NCBI RefSeq assembly: GCF_000426385.1
Contig: NZ_AUFG01000004.1
Span: 111,163-175,162 of the forward strand
Length of the DNA stretch: 64,000 bases
Reading direction: 5' to 3'
DNA from: Arsenicicoccus bolidensis DSM 15745
GTDB taxonomy: Bacteria; Actinomycetota; Actinomycetes; Actinomycetales; Dermatophilaceae
Shown here: positions 1 through 9,084 of the stretch, piece by piece
How the letters are laid out: every line of letters begins with the position of its first letter
Position numbering within the stretch: the first letter of the stretch is position 1
The notes under the pieces: model-generated
Told to the model about the DNA's origin: nothing
The model's database searches: none
What the model saw: the letters and a program-made list of their open reading frames with translations, nothing else
Translations under genes and position numbers: made by a program

Positions 1-617
1 GGTTGCGGCCGTATGCCGACAACGTGCGCACCCGCACGCGCGCCCGGCGGCCCGACGTCCCCACCCTGGTCGCCTACGACGAGACCTGGCCCCAGCAGGC
101 CGACCGCCTCATCGCCAGGATCAGTGCCGCGATGGGCACCCGCGCCCCGGAGATCGAGCACATCGGGTCCACCGCGGTGCCCGGGCTGGCCGGCAAGGAC
201 GTCATCGACCTGCAGATCGGCGTGCCGGACCTGCACGACGCCGACGACCCCGAGTTCGTCCGCATCCTCGAGGACCTCGGTTTCCCGCGGTCCAAGGACA
301 ACACGATGGACAACGTCAAGGACGAGCTGCCCGACCCCTCGCTGTGGGTCAAGCGCTTCCACGGGTCCTGCGACCCGGGCCGGATCGTCCACGTCCACGT
401 GCGCGAGACGGAGGGTGCGGGTTGGCAGTACGCCCTGCTCTACCGCGACTGGCTACGGTCCGACGCGGACGCCCGCGCGGACTACCTGACCGAGAAGCGA
501 CGGCTGGCCGGCACCTGCGCCACGACCAGGGAGTATGCCGAGGCGAAGGAGCCGTGGTTCAACCACATCTGGCCGCGCATGCAGTCCTGGGCCCGCCGGA
601 CCGGCTGGCACTCCTGA
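1..617 (+). CDS. coaE: Dephospho-CoA kinase, C-terminal GrpB/UPF0157 domain (5' truncated by window)
   Basis: The window opens inside this gene; the frame is read from base 3. The visible 204 residues form a GrpB (UPF0157) domain, shown by the stretch VAYDETWPQQADRL near residue 23 and the hallmark IEHIGSTAVPGLAGKDVIDL around residues 51-70. In many actinobacteria this domain is fused behind dephospho-CoA kinase, which phosphorylates dephospho-CoA in the last step of coenzyme A synthesis, and that fusion lies just upstream of uvrB, as here. The segment before the domain (LRPYADNVRTRTRARR) looks like the end of the kinase part. The kinase itself is outside the window, so the fusion is inferred from context; a stand-alone GrpB protein starting at the TTG at base 3 is less likely. 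Confidence 0.75.
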   Translation, partial: LRPYADNVRTRTRARRPDVPTLVAYDETWPQQADRLIARISAAMGTRAPEIEHIGSTAVPGLAGKDVIDLQIGVPDLHDADDPEFVRILEDLGFPRSKDNTMDNVKDELPDPSLWVKRFHGSCDPGRIVHVHVRETEGAGWQYALLYRDWLRSDADARADYLTEKRRLAGTCATTREYAEAKEPWFNHIWPRMQSWARRTGWHS

Positions 618-653
618 GCGGCAGCGGGACGGTCGGCAGGCTCCTTGGGAGGC

Positions 654-1739
654 TCAGGAGGTGGCCGGCTGGGGGCGTCGTCCGAACGCCAACCAGCCGC
701 CCCAGCGGGTGCGCCCCACCGTGCGCTCAGCAACGACCGGGACGGCGATGGCGACGGCGATCCCGAGGACGAAGAGCAGCGCCGTCGACGTGAGCCCGAG
801 CTTGGTCAGCACGATGCGGCTGCCCGCGGCCCCCAGGACGTGCCACAGGTAGATGCCATAGCTGTAGGCCCCGAGGCGAGCGAGCGTCGAGGCGTGCAGC
901 CGGCCGCGGACGAGGTAGACGAGCAGCAGGGCGCAGAGCCCGGTGGCCAGGCCGTGCAGCCGCACGACGGCGGAGGGCAGACCCTCGGCGAGGCCGAGCG
1001 CGCCCGTGACCAGCAGGAGGGTGGTCACGGCGGCCAGCGCCCCGACTCGCGGGGCCGTCGTCCTGAGGCCGAAGCGCTGCAGGCCCGCGCCGACGAGGAA
1101 GAAGGGCCACAGCCAGATGGCCTGGTTGAGGGCGAAGACGTTGCCCTGGGCCGGGACCTGGACGAACAGTGCCAGGGCGAAGGCGCCGGTGACGAGGCAG
1201 GCGTGGGACCGCGCGGTCCACTGCGGCGCGTGGGCGTCGAGGAGGGCGGTGAGGCTGAAGATCACCATGGCCGCCAGCAGGAACCACAGGTGCTGGTAGC
1301 CGAAGACCACGAGCTGCAGGAAGGACTCCGCGCCGGGCTTCTCGTTGGTGCCCGGGACTGCGGCCTGCACGGCCATGGTGGTGAGCCCGACGAACAGCAG
1401 AGGAACGAGCAGGCGATCGACCTTGCGGCGCAGGAAGCCGGGCACCGCGTCGGTCCCGCGGACCGGTCGCAGGGCATAGACGTAACCGGACAGCAGCGTG
1501 AAGAACGGCATGCGGATGTCGTCGAGCAGCAGGTAGGCGGACCGCCAGAGCGAGTCGTCGGCGACCTGGAGCCCGCGGCCCCCGTCGTCGCCGATGACGT
1601 GGCCGGCGACCATGAGGATGACCGCGAGGCCGCGCAGCGACTGCACCGAGAGGTCGGCGCGTGGGCGCGGCGCAGCGGGCGTCGCGGGGGCGGACGTGCG
1701 CGGGGTGAGCCGGGTCGCACGGAGGGAGGTCGCAGGCAC
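654..1739 (-). CDS. Acyltransferase 3 family membrane protein (OafA/YrhL type)
   Basis: The protein has about ten hydrophobic segments and the N-terminal family signature SLRGLAVILMVAGHVIG, in which the R and H are the conserved catalytic-region residues of acyltransferase 3 proteins. These enzymes move acyl groups across the membrane onto sugars, lipids or wall polymers; the acceptor cannot be told. A -10-like TAGGGT at 1803-1808 (minus strand) places transcription start near 1796, after the upstream TTG at 1799, so I prefer the GTG at 1739 (361 aa); the TTG start would give 381 aa. It lies 88 bp downstream of the siderophore-interacting protein gene on the same strand but appears to have its own promoter. 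It converges with coaE. Confidence 0.85.
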   Translation of the reverse strand: MPATSLRATRLTPRTSAPATPAAPRPRADLSVQSLRGLAVILMVAGHVIGDDGGRGLQVADDSLWRSAYLLLDDIRMPFFTLLSGYVYALRPVRGTDAVPGFLRRKVDRLLVPLLFVGLTTMAVQAAVPGTNEKPGAESFLQLVVFGYQHLWFLLAAMVIFSLTALLDAHAPQWTARSHACLVTGAFALALFVQVPAQGNVFALNQAIWLWPFFLVGAGLQRFGLRTTAPRVGALAAVTTLLLVTGALGLAEGLPSAVVRLHGLATGLCALLLVYLVRGRLHASTLARLGAYSYGIYLWHVLGAAGSRIVLTKLGLTSTALLFVLGIAVAIAVPVVAERTVGRTRWGGWLAFGRRPQPATS

Positions 1740-1887
1740 GGGTCGTCGGAACCTTCGGATCGGGGTCGGGCGGACGGGGCATGCGGCTTCGGATGCCAAA
1801 CCACCCTAACCGGGATCATTGCCGCATCCGAACGCGTCCGTTGCGTCGCGATGAACAATCGGGGACAGGTTGTCGTGTCCTGCCGCC

Positions 1888-2814
1888 TCAGCTCTCGGGG
1901 CGGCCCAGGCTCCAGTAGCCCATGAAGGCGACCCGGTCCCGCGGCCAGCCTCGCTCGCCCACCAGGTGCCGGCGCAGCCGCCGGATGAGGCCGCTCTCCC
2001 CGGCGAGCCAGGCGTAGTGGTCCGCGCTGACGTGCTGCGGCTCGTCCCACAGGATCTCCTCCGGGCCGGTGGAGAGCGCCTCCCGCCGAGCCACCTCGGA
2101 CTCCTCCAGCGGGCTCCAGGCCGTATGCCGGACCGCCTCCTCCAGCGCCTCCCCGTGCGGGCGGGCGCCCCTGGGGAGGACGGAGACGGTGACGCCGGGG
2201 GGCGCGTCCAGGGCGAGGTCGCCGTCACTGCTGGCGGTGCTGTCGCTGGTGGAGATGTCGCTGTCGCTGCTCGGCACCTCCAGGAGCACCTCGCCCGTCA
2301 CGTGGTCACCGAGGCTCTCGAGGATGGAGGCGATGGCGGGCAGCGCCGTCTCGTCGCCGGCGAGCAGGACCTGCGTCGCCCGGCCGGGGTGCCAGGCGAT
2401 GCCGCAGCGGTCGGCGCCGGGGGCTCCCGCCACGGGGCACACGGCCACCAGGGGATCGCCTGGTCGCGCCGTCGTGGCCCAGCGGCCGGCGGGCCCGGGG
2501 TGGTCGTGGAGGACCAGGTCGACGACGAGGGCGCGGTCCTGCGGGCGGACGGCCCGGGCGGTGTAGGTGCGCACCGCAGGTCGAGCGTCGTCGGGCAGCG
2601 CGCGCCAGGCGTCGTACCACCTCGCGTCCCTCGGGAGGTCCTGCAGCGTGTCCCCCTCGGCGCGGGGGAGGACGAGCTTGATCCGGCGGTCCAGCGTGGT
2701 CGGGTGGACGCGATCCAGGTCGGGTCCCGTGAGCACGACCCGCCGCAGGTAGGGGGTGAGGTCCTCGACGGACTCGACCACGACGTCGCGGGGCAGGTAG
2801 AGGTCGGCAGCCAC
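1888..2814 (-). CDS. Siderophore-interacting protein (FAD-binding ferric-siderophore reductase)
   Basis: The 308-residue product matches the SIP/ViuB family of flavin-dependent reductases, which release iron from imported ferric siderophores in the cytoplasm. The N-terminal FAD-binding beta-barrel carries [11 protein letters not shown] near residue 24 and VRTYTARAV near residue 82, the RxYT flavin motif; the C-terminal part is the NAD(P)H-binding SIP domain with [15 protein letters not shown]. Start is the ATG at 2814. A near-perfect iron-repressor box lies 20 bp upstream, so expression is expected only when iron is scarce. No siderophore transporter is adjacent. Confidence 0.92.
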   Translation of the reverse strand: MAADLYLPRDVVVESVEDLTPYLRRVVLTGPDLDRVHPTTLDRRIKLVLPRAEGDTLQDLPRDARWYDAWRALPDDARPAVRTYTARAVRPQDRALVVDLVLHDHPGPAGRWATTARPGDPLVAVCPVAGAPGADRCGIAWHPGRATQVLLAGDETALPAIASILESLGDHVTGEVLLEVPSSDSDISTSDSTASSDGDLALDAPPGVTVSVLPRGARPHGEALEEAVRHTAWSPLEESEVARREALSTGPEEILWDEPQHVSADHYAWLAGESGLIRRLRRHLVGERGWPRDRVAFMGYWSLGRPES

Positions 2815-2833
2815 GGGGCGACCCTAGCACCGA

Positions 2834-2852
2834 GTAGGCAAGGCTTGCCTAA
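2834..2852. promoter_or_regulatory. DtxR/IdeR-type iron box
   Basis: The 19-mer GTAGGCAAGGCTTGCCTAA is an interrupted palindrome matching the actinobacterial IdeR/DmdR consensus TTAGGTTAGGCTAACCTAA at 14 of 19 positions, including both TAGG/CCTA arms. It sits 20 bp before the start codon of the siderophore-interacting protein gene (minus strand) and about 85 bp before uvrB. The simplest reading is Fe(II)-dependent repression of the SIP gene. Confidence 0.85.
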
Positions 2853-2907
2853 CCCGGCGCGACCGCCTGGGTCGAGCGAGGGCCGCGGGTCGCATCGGCG
2901 AGGGGGT

Positions 2908-2930
2908 ATGTCGGACCCGAGCCCTAGGCT
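2908..2930 (+). promoter_or_regulatory. RecA-NDp / PafBC-type damage-inducible promoter of uvrB
   Basis: ATGTCGGAC (2908-2916), eight bases, then TAGGCT (2925-2930) fits the LexA-independent damage promoter TTGTCRGTG-N8-TANNNT known from mycobacteria, with the central TGTCGG and the -10 matching and the spacing exact. The -10 ends seven bases before the uvrB ATG at 2938, so the mRNA should start at the initiation codon. Confidence 0.65.
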
Positions 2931-2937
2931 GGGTCGC

Positions 2938-5049
2938 ATGCGACCGACGACCGACCTCCAGCGCAGCGTGGCCCCCTTCCACGTGGTCTCCGACTTCTCC
3001 CCGTCCGGCGACCAGCCGACGGCGATCGCCGAGCTGACCCGGCGGATCAACGCGGGGGAGCAGGACGTCGTGCTGCTGGGCGCCACCGGCACCGGCAAGT
3101 CCGCGACGACCGCCTGGCTCATCGAGCAGGTGCAGCGACCGACCCTGGTCATGGCGCCCAACAAGACCCTGGCGGCCCAGCTGGCCAACGAGTTCCGGGA
3201 GCTGCTGCCGGACAACGCGGTCGAGTACTTCGTCAGCTACTACGACTACTACCAGCCCGAGGCGTACATCGCCCAGACGGACACCTACATCGAGAAGGAC
3301 TCGTCGATCAACGACGAGGTCGAGCGGCTCCGGCACAGCGCCACCAACTCGCTGCTCACGCGGCGGGACACGGTCGTGGTCGCGTCCGTGTCGTGCATCT
3401 ACGGCCTCGGCACCCCGCAGGAGTACGTCGACCGGATGGTCCGCCTCAAGGTCGGCCAGGAGATCGAGCGGGACGAGCTGCTGCGCCGCTTCGTGACCAT
3501 GCAGTACGCCCGCAACGACCTGTCGTTCACCCGCGGGACCTTCCGGGTCCGGGGCGACACGGTCGAGATCATCCCGCAGTACGAAGAGCTGGCCATCCGC
3601 ATCGAGTTCTTCGGCGACGAGGTCGAGCGGCTCTACACCCTGCACCCCCTGACCGGCGAGGTCGTGCGCGAGGAGGAGGAGATGTACGTCTTCCCCGCGA
3701 CGCACTACGTGGCCGGCGAGGAGCGCATGGAGCGGGCGATCGGCGGCATCGAGCGCGAGCTCGAGGCGCAGCTGGCGACCTTCGAGCAGCAGGGCAAGCT
3801 CCTGGAGGCGCAGCGGCTGCGCATGCGCACCACCTACGACATCGAGATGATGCGCCAGGTGGGCTCCTGCTCGGGCATCGAGAACTACTCGATGCACATC
3901 GACGGGCGCGCCCCGGGGTCGGCGCCCAACACCCTCCTCGACTACTTCCCCGAGGACTTCCTCCTCGTGATCGACGAGTCGCACGTGACCGTGCCGCAGA
4001 TCGGGGCGATGTTCGAGGGCGACATGTCCCGCAAGCGCCAGCTCGTCGACCACGGCTTCCGCCTGCCCAGCGCGATGGACAACCGGCCGCTCAAGTGGGA
4101 GGAGTTCCTCGAGCGGATCGGGCAGACGGTCTACCTGTCGGCGACCCCGGGGCCCTACGAGCTGGCCAAGGGCGACGGCGCCGTGGAGCAGATCATCCGC
4201 CCCACCGGGCTGATCGACCCCGAGATCGTCCTCAAGCCCACCAAGGGCCAGATCGACGACCTGCTGCACGAGATCGGGGAGCGCACGGCCAAGGACGAGC
4301 GCGTGCTCGTCACGACCCTCACCAAGAAGATGGCCGAGGACCTGACCGACTACCTCCTCGAGAAGGGCGTGCGGGTCCGCTACCTCCACTCCGAGGTCGA
4401 CACGCTGCGCCGCGTCGAGCTGCTGCGCGAGCTGCGCATGGGGGAGTACGACGTCCTGGTGGGCATCAACCTGCTGCGCGAGGGCCTGGACCTGCCCGAG
4501 GTGTCGCTCGTCAGCATCCTGGACGCCGACAAGGAGGGCTTCCTGCGGTCCGCCCGGTCCCTGATCCAGACGATCGGTCGTGCCGCCCGCAACGTCTCCG
4601 GGCAGGTGCACATGTACGCCGACACGATCACCCCGTCCATGGAGGAGGCGATCGGCGAGACCAACCGTCGCCGCGAGAAGCAGGTCGCCTACAACCGGGA
4701 GCACGGCATCGACCCCCAGCCGCTGCGCAAGCGGATCGCCGACATCACGGACCTCATCGCCAAGGAGGAGGCCGACACCGAGGCGCTCCTCGGCAGCGGG
4801 CGCGGTCAGTCGCGGGCCAAGGGCAAGGGCCGCGGCGCCGTCGCGGGTGCTGCCGCCGGCGACAAGGGCGCGCTGCTCCAGCAGGCCCAGTCCATGCCCG
4901 CGGCCGAGCTCGCCGAGCTCATCCAGGAGATCACCCAGCAGATGCACCAGGCCGCCGCAGAGCTGCACTTCGAGCTCGCGGCCCGGTTGCGCGACGAGCT
5001 CGGGGACCTCAAGAAGGAGCTGCGCCAGATGACGGAGGCCACCAAGTGA
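2938..5049 (+). CDS. uvrB: UvrABC excinuclease subunit B
   Basis: UvrB is the damage-verifying helicase of nucleotide excision repair; it is loaded by UvrA and then recruits UvrC. The 703-residue protein has the expected length. Visible marks are the Walker A GATGTGKS near residues 48-55, the DNA-inserting beta-hairpin region with [10 protein letters not shown] near residue 101, DESH in the DEAD-box position, helicase motif [11 protein letters not shown], and a C-terminal UVR domain ([14 protein letters not shown]) that contacts UvrC. I chose the ATG at 2938 because the promoter-10 box ends seven bases earlier; an in-frame ATG at 2908 lies inside the promoter. The gene sits between coaE and the MmcQ/YjbR gene. 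Confidence 0.96.
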   Translation: MRPTTDLQRSVAPFHVVSDFSPSGDQPTAIAELTRRINAGEQDVVLLGATGTGKSATTAWLIEQVQRPTLVMAPNKTLAAQLANEFRELLPDNAVEYFVSYYDYYQPEAYIAQTDTYIEKDSSINDEVERLRHSATNSLLTRRDTVVVASVSCIYGLGTPQEYVDRMVRLKVGQEIERDELLRRFVTMQYARNDLSFTRGTFRVRGDTVEIIPQYEELAIRIEFFGDEVERLYTLHPLTGEVVREEEEMYVFPATHYVAGEERMERAIGGIERELEAQLATFEQQGKLLEAQRLRMRTTYDIEMMRQVGSCSGIENYSMHIDGRAPGSAPNTLLDYFPEDFLLVIDESHVTVPQIGAMFEGDMSRKRQLVDHGFRLPSAMDNRPLKWEEFLERIGQTVYLSATPGPYELAKGDGAVEQIIRPTGLIDPEIVLKPTKGQIDDLLHEIGERTAKDERVLVTTLTKKMAEDLTDYLLEKGVRVRYLHSEVDTLRRVELLRELRMGEYDVLVGINLLREGLDLPEVSLVSILDADKEGFLRSARSLIQTIGRAARNVSGQVHMYADTITPSMEEAIGETNRRREKQVAYNREHGIDPQPLRKRIADITDLIAKEEADTEALLGSGRGQSRAKGKGRGAVAGAAAGDKGALLQQAQSMPAAELAELIQEITQQMHQAAAELHFELAARLRDELGDLKKELRQMTEATK

Positions 5050-5470
5050 CCGGGGACGAGTCCCGGCGGCGCGAGGCCAACGCGGGCGACGAGGGCGTGG
5101 ACGAGGAGCCGGGCACGTCGGAGAGGGTGGCGATGGCGCGGGGCTGATCGGCTACTGCCTCGCCAAGCCCGGCGCCTGGCGTGACGAGCCGTGGGAGGGC
5201 GACGTCGTGGCCAAGGTCGGCGACAAGATCTTCGCCTTCCTGGGCGCGGGCGACGCCGTCGGCCTCAAGCTGGGGCGCAACCGCGACGAGGCCGACGAGT
5301 GGCTGCGGCGCTACCCGCAGGACGCCTCGGTCTCGGCCTACATCGGCCGTCACGGGTGGAACGTCCTGCGCGTGGGCGCGGGGATCCCGGCGGACGAGAT
5401 CCGCGAAGCGATCGACGAGTCCTACGACCGCGTGGTGTCCGCGCTGCCGAGGAGCAGACGGCCGGCCTGA
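5046..5470 (+). pseudogene. MmcQ/YjbR family protein, broken by a one-base frameshift
   Basis: The C-terminal part (MAKVGDKIFAFLG from a GTG at 5207) and the preceding LIGYCLAKPGAWRDEPWEGD read in one frame from about 5144, while a plausible N-terminus starting at the GTG at 5046 (overlapping the uvrB stop) and ending SERVAMARG runs into a TGA at 5145-5147. Adding one G to the GGGG run at 5140-5143 joins them into a continuous 141-residue MmcQ/YjbR protein. This family adopts a CyaY-like fold that binds DNA in some members; the function is unknown. The break could be a sequencing indel. If real, translation may restart at 5207 and yield an 87-residue fragment lacking the first strand of the fold. 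Confidence 0.75.
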
Positions 5471-5524
5471 GCGGGCACGGCGCGAGGAACACCCGTGACT
5501 GTGAAAGAATCACGCGATCGACCA

Positions 5525-5631
5525 CGGAGGGGAGTATCCCCAACGCGGTGGCCTCGTCAGCACGGACCTGGGCGGACACGTCGTCCCAGGGGCCCGGGGC
5601 ACCGGTCCGCCTCGGGCGGGAGAGACCTCCG
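5525..5631 (+). ncRNA. yybP-ykoY manganese riboswitch
   Basis: The leader of the TerC gene contains both conserved sides of this riboswitch: CGGAGGGGAGTA at 5525-5536 and GGGAGAGACCTCCG at 5618-5631. CGGAGG and CCTCCG form the closing stem, leaving the conserved GGGGAGTA and GAGACC strands that in known structures build the Mn(II) site. The class senses Mn(II) and commonly controls TerC/Alx-type exporters, as here. The variable arms lie between. The start codon follows 43 bases downstream, so control could act on termination or initiation. Confidence 0.85.
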
Positions 5632-5673
5632 ACGAACGGCCTCCCCCTCCCCACCGAAAGGCCTCGTCCAACC

Positions 5674-6663
5674 GTGAACATCCCCACCTGGGTCTGGATC
5701 GCCTCCGTCGGCGTCACCGTCCTCTTCCTGGTCTTCGACGTCATCCACATGGCCCGCAACCCGCACACGCCGACCATGAAGGAGTGCCTGCGCCACCTGG
5801 CCTTCTTCGTCGGCTCGGCGATCGTCTTCGGCATCGGGGTGTGGTCCTTCGCCGGCGCCGACTACGGCCTGCAGTTCTTCGCCGGGTGGTTGACCGAGTA
5901 CTCCCTCTCGATCGACAACCTCTTCATCTTCCTGATCATCATGAGCAAGTTCGCGGTGCCGGAGAAGCTCCAGCAGACCGCCCTGATGATCGGCATCATG
6001 ATCGCGCTGGTCCTGCGCGGCATCTTCATCGCCGTCGGAGCCACGCTCATCAACCAGTTCGCCTGGATCTTCTACCTCTTCGGTGCCTTCCTCATCTACA
6101 CCGCCGTCAAGCTGGCCTTCGAGGGTGAGAGCGACGACGACGAGTACGAGGAGAACGCCTTCACGAAGTGGGTGACCCGTCGCTTCCCCGCCACCTCCGA
6201 GTGGCACGGCCCCAAGATGTTCGCGCACGTCGACGGCAAGAAGGTCATCACGCCGATGTTCCTGGTGATCCTCGCGCTGGGCACCACGGACCTGCTGTTC
6301 GCCCTCGACTCGATCCCGGCGATCTTCGGCCTCACCAAGGAGCCCTTCCTGGTGCTGATGGCCAACATCTTCGCGCTGATGGGTCTGCGACAGCTCTACT
6401 TCCTCATCGGTGGCCTGCTCAAGCGGCTCGTCTACCTCGGGCTCGGCCTGGCGGTCCTGCTGGCCTTCATCGGCGTCAAGCTGATCCTGCACGCCATGCA
6501 CGAGAACACCCTCCCGTTCATCAACGGCGGCCACCACATCGAGTGGGCCCCCGAGATCCCGATCGGTGTCTCCCTGGGTGCGATCGTGCTGATCCTCGGG
6601 GTCACGACGGTCGCGAGCCTGTGGAAGTCCAAGAAGGACGAGAAGGCCGGTCTCGAGCACTGA
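5674..6663 (+). CDS. TerC/Alx family integral membrane protein (probable Mn exporter)
   Basis: The 329-residue protein has about eight or nine membrane segments. The TerC signature appears as LSIDNLFIFLIIM near residue 78 and again as GTTDLLFALDSIPA near residue 208, two acidic-residue-containing repeats thought to line the metal path. The TerC/Alx family exports manganese and is implicated in metalating secreted proteins. The riboswitch directly upstream supports a manganese role. The GTG at 5674 is chosen because it follows the riboswitch and starts right at the first membrane helix. It converges with the EamA gene across a hairpin. Confidence 0.93.
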   Translation: MNIPTWVWIASVGVTVLFLVFDVIHMARNPHTPTMKECLRHLAFFVGSAIVFGIGVWSFAGADYGLQFFAGWLTEYSLSIDNLFIFLIIMSKFAVPEKLQQTALMIGIMIALVLRGIFIAVGATLINQFAWIFYLFGAFLIYTAVKLAFEGESDDDEYEENAFTKWVTRRFPATSEWHGPKMFAHVDGKKVITPMFLVILALGTTDLLFALDSIPAIFGLTKEPFLVLMANIFALMGLRQLYFLIGGLLKRLVYLGLGLAVLLAFIGVKLILHAMHENTLPFINGGHHIEWAPEIPIGVSLGAIVLILGVTTVASLWKSKKDEKAGLEH

Positions 6664-6682
6664 CCGGTCGACGGGCTCCTCG

Positions 6683-6717
6683 GGCCCCGGGTCAGCCGAT
6701 GTCGGCGGCCCGGGGCC
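6683..6717. terminator. Bidirectional hairpin between TerC and EamA genes
   Basis: GGCCCCGGG at 6683-6691 pairs perfectly with CCCGGGGCC at 6709-6717 around a 17-base loop. It lies between two convergent genes and overlaps the end of the EamA frame. No T-run follows, as is usual in such GC-rich genomes. Confidence 0.5.
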
Positions 6718-7564
6718 TGCTCGTGCCCATGACGATCGCGCTCGCGACGACCACGAGCGTCATGCCCACCAGCTGGAGGCCGTCGAGGGTCTGGTGCAGC
6801 ACCAGGAACCCGGCGAGCGCGGCGGTGGCCGGCTCGAGCGACAGGAGCACCCCGAACACCCGGGCGTCCAGGTGACGAAGCGCGAGCAGCTCGAAGGAGT
6901 AGGGGATCACGCTCGACAGCAGGGCGATGCCGACGCCGGCGGCGACGATCGTCGCCGTCACCCGCGAGAGGTCCACGGTCGCGACACCGACCGGGATGAC
7001 GAGCACGGAGGCCACGACCATCGCGAGCGTCAATCCCTCCAGCTGCTCGAAGTGCCGGCCCACCCGTTGGCTGCAGACGATGTAGGCCGCCCAGAACGCT
7101 CCGGCGGACGCCGCGAACGCGATCCCGACGTGGTCCAGCTCCGCCCACGGCACGGTGAGGGCACCGGAGATCAGGGCCACCCCACCCAGCGCGGCCAGGA
7201 CGGCCACCGAGTCCGTCCAGCGCCGTGACAGCGCCGCGGACAGCGCCAGCGGACCGACGAACTCGATGGTGACCGCGACGCCGATGGGGAGGCGCTCGAG
7301 GGAGGCGTAGAAGGTGGAGTTCATCAGCGCCAGGCTCACGCCGAACGCGAGGACGGCCCACCAGGCCCGTCGGCTGTGGCCACGAAGCCGGGGGCGGGCG
7401 ACGACCAGCAGGATCAGGACGGCGAGGCCGAGTCGCAGGGCCACGGTGGCGATGGGCCCGATCACCGGCACCAGCAGGGCGGCCAGGGCGCCGCCGAACT
7501 GCACGGAGACGATGGCGGCGAGCACGAGGAGCAGGGGAGTGCTGCGGCGGGTGGGGGTCGTCAT
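6692..7564 (-). CDS. EamA/DMT-superfamily transporter (RhtA-like)
   Basis: A 290-residue protein with ten predicted membrane helices in two EamA repeats; the second half carries PYSFELLALRHLDARVFGVLLSLEPATAAL, typical of the RhtA group of threonine/homoserine exporters. I quote it only as a family mark: the substrate is not proven. Its ATG overlaps the TGA of the NlpC/P60 gene by four bases, so the two are translationally coupled. Coupling with a peptidase suggests handling of an amino acid or peptide product, but that is inference. Confidence 0.9.
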   Translation of the reverse strand: MTTPTRRSTPLLLVLAAIVSVQFGGALAALLVPVIGPIATVALRLGLAVLILLVVARPRLRGHSRRAWWAVLAFGVSLALMNSTFYASLERLPIGVAVTIEFVGPLALSAALSRRWTDSVAVLAALGGVALISGALTVPWAELDHVGIAFAASAGAFWAAYIVCSQRVGRHFEQLEGLTLAMVVASVLVIPVGVATVDLSRVTATIVAAGVGIALLSSVIPYSFELLALRHLDARVFGVLLSLEPATAALAGFLVLHQTLDGLQLVGMTLVVVASAIVMGTSRPRAADIG

Positions 7565-8247
7565 ACGGCAGCCTCCAGGCGTCCGACGGCGGTGAGGGTC
7601 GCGCGGCGGTCGTCGTCGAGCCCTTCCTCCACGACCACGGCGCCGCGCTGAGGTGCGTGCAGCATGACGCCGGGGCGCACGACCAGGCCGACGTGGTGCG
7701 CCGGCTCGTCCGCCCGCGCGAAGAAGTAGAGGTCACCGGCAGTCTCCGCCCCGAGGGCCACGGGCGTCGTGACGGCCTGCTGGTCGTGGGCGTCGCGGGG
7801 GACCACGACGCCGAGGCTGCGCGCGGCCAGGTGGACCAGGCCGGAGCAGTCCAGCGCACCGGGGGAGGTCCCACCCCAGACGTATGCCGTGCCCAGGTGC
7901 GCCCGGGCCTCCTCCAGGAGGGCCTCGCCGCTCCAGGGGATCGCGGGCCTCGGGGGCTGCGGCAGGACCAGGACCGGGTCCGGCGCGACGTCGGCGACCC
8001 GCACCCAGCCGGGATAACCACGAGGGTCGAGGCTGCTGGGCTGCCAGGGCGCCACGACGTGAGCCCAGCCGGCGTCCCGCCCCGTCACGAGGACGGGCTC
8101 GGCACGGACGACCTGGGTGGCTCGGGCTGAGTCCTGCTCGTCCAGGTCGGCCTGGTCGGCGTACTCGTCCAGGTCGGCCTGCTGCGGACGGGTCCAGACG
8201 TCGGCCACGTCGGTGCGGACGAGGTGGAGTGCGGTCACCCGCGTCAT
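7561..8247 (-). CDS. NlpC/P60 (C40) cell-wall peptidase
   Basis: A 228-residue protein with an N-terminal SH3-like half and a C-terminal NlpC/P60 domain. The catalytic Cys lies in ALDCSGLVH (about residue 142) and the His in PAHHVGLVV (about residue 190). Enzymes of this type, such as YkfC, cut gamma-D-glutamyl-diamino-acid bonds in muropeptides. No signal peptide is visible, which favours a cytoplasmic role in recycling wall peptides, possibly with the coupled EamA exporter and the divergent serine hydrolase. Start is the ATG at 8247; only nine bases separate it from the divergent gene, so the promoters must overlap the coding regions. Confidence 0.88.
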   Translation of the reverse strand: MTRVTALHLVRTDVADVWTRPQQADLDEYADQADLDEQDSARATQVVRAEPVLVTGRDAGWAHVVAPWQPSSLDPRGYPGWVRVADVAPDPVLVLPQPPRPAIPWSGEALLEEARAHLGTAYVWGGTSPGALDCSGLVHLAARSLGVVVPRDAHDQQAVTTPVALGAETAGDLYFFARADEPAHHVGLVVRPGVMLHAPQRGAVVVEEGLDDDRRATLTAVGRLEAAV

Positions 8248-8256
8248 ACTGCCTGC

Positions 8257-9084
8257 ATGCAGCCGATCGACGCGAGCCAGACCCTCCAGCGCGACCTCAA
8301 GGACATCGTCCGTCACGCCCCCGGGAGGCTGAGCATCCAGGTGGTCGGCCCGGCGGGGGTCGTCGCCGGCTGGGACTCCGACCGCGAGGTGCCGGCCGCC
8401 AGCCTGGTCAAGGTGCTCGTGCTGGTGGCGACGCTGCGCGAGGTCGAGGCGGGCCGGCTGAGCCTCGACCAGACCCTCGAGATCCCCGAGGCGCGCGTAG
8501 GCGGGGCGGGGGCGCTCAGCCTCCTGCCGTCGGTGGCCGAGCTGTCGGTGGTCGAGCTGCTGCGCCTCATGGTGACGCTGTCCGACAACGACGCGGCCAA
8601 CCTGCTGCTGCGGCTGCTGGGGCACGACCGGGTCACCCGGTGCGGTGTGGAGCTCGGGCTCCGGCACACCCACGTCCGGCGTGACCTGATGGACGACGGA
8701 TCGGCCAGGGAGGGCCGGGACAACACGACGACGGCGACCGATCAGGCGGGGCTGCTAGCGGTCCTGCGATCCGGCGAGGCGCTCGGGGAGCAGCAGACCC
8801 GGCTGGCGCTCGCCCTGCTGTCGGAGCAGCAGCACGCCTACGGCGTGACCGCGCTGCTGCCCGACGGGGTGGTGCGCGGGTCCAAGCCCGGAGACCTGCC
8901 GGGCGTCCGCCACGACGTCGCCCTGATCGAGGCCGGTGGGGCCTGGGCCGCGGTGGCGGTGACAGCCACGGGGATGTACGACGAGCGCTACGGGCAGGAC
9001 TACTCGGTGAGCGTGCTGCCGGCGCTGGCCGCCGTCGGCGAGGCCGTGCTCGGCTGGCTCACCCCTGCGGAGCAGCCGGCCTGA
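8257..9084 (+). CDS. Serine hydrolase, class A beta-lactamase fold
   Basis: The 275-residue protein shows the SxxK motif in PAASLVKV (about residue 50) and the SDN motif in [10 protein letters not shown] (about residue 110). In the KTG position it has SKPGDLPG, a Pro replacing the usual Thr/Ser, so true beta-lactamase activity is doubtful. There is no signal peptide. Proteins of this kind often sit with NlpC/P60 peptidases and probably cleave peptides. The ATG at 8257 follows a CATACT -10-like hexamer by six bases, suggesting a leaderless mRNA. The 3' end overlaps the convergent kbl gene by 26 bp. Confidence 0.82.
   Translation: MQPIDASQTLQRDLKDIVRHAPGRLSIQVVGPAGVVAGWDSDREVPAASLVKVLVLVATLREVEAGRLSLDQTLEIPEARVGGAGALSLLPSVAELSVVELLRLMVTLSDNDAANLLLRLLGHDRVTRCGVELGLRHTHVRRDLMDDGSAREGRDNTTTATDQAGLLAVLRSGEALGEQQTRLALALLSEQQHAYGVTALLPDGVVRGSKPGDLPGVRHDVALIEAGGAWAAVAVTATGMYDERYGQDYSVSVLPALAAVGEAVLGWLTPAEQPA

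Noticed and set aside
654..1925. Long open frame on the plus strand opposite the acyltransferase gene
   Set aside because: It is the GC-rich shadow of the minus-strand gene, with Glu/Gly/Arg-rich sequence and no domain.
2824..4968. 714-codon minus-strand frame opposite uvrB
   Set aside because: Composition is Leu/Gly/Val/Asp/His-rich shadow sequence and uvrB fills the region on the plus strand.
8257..9084. Antibiotic-resistance beta-lactamase
   Set aside because: The KTG motif is altered, there is no export signal, and the neighbours point to peptide handling.
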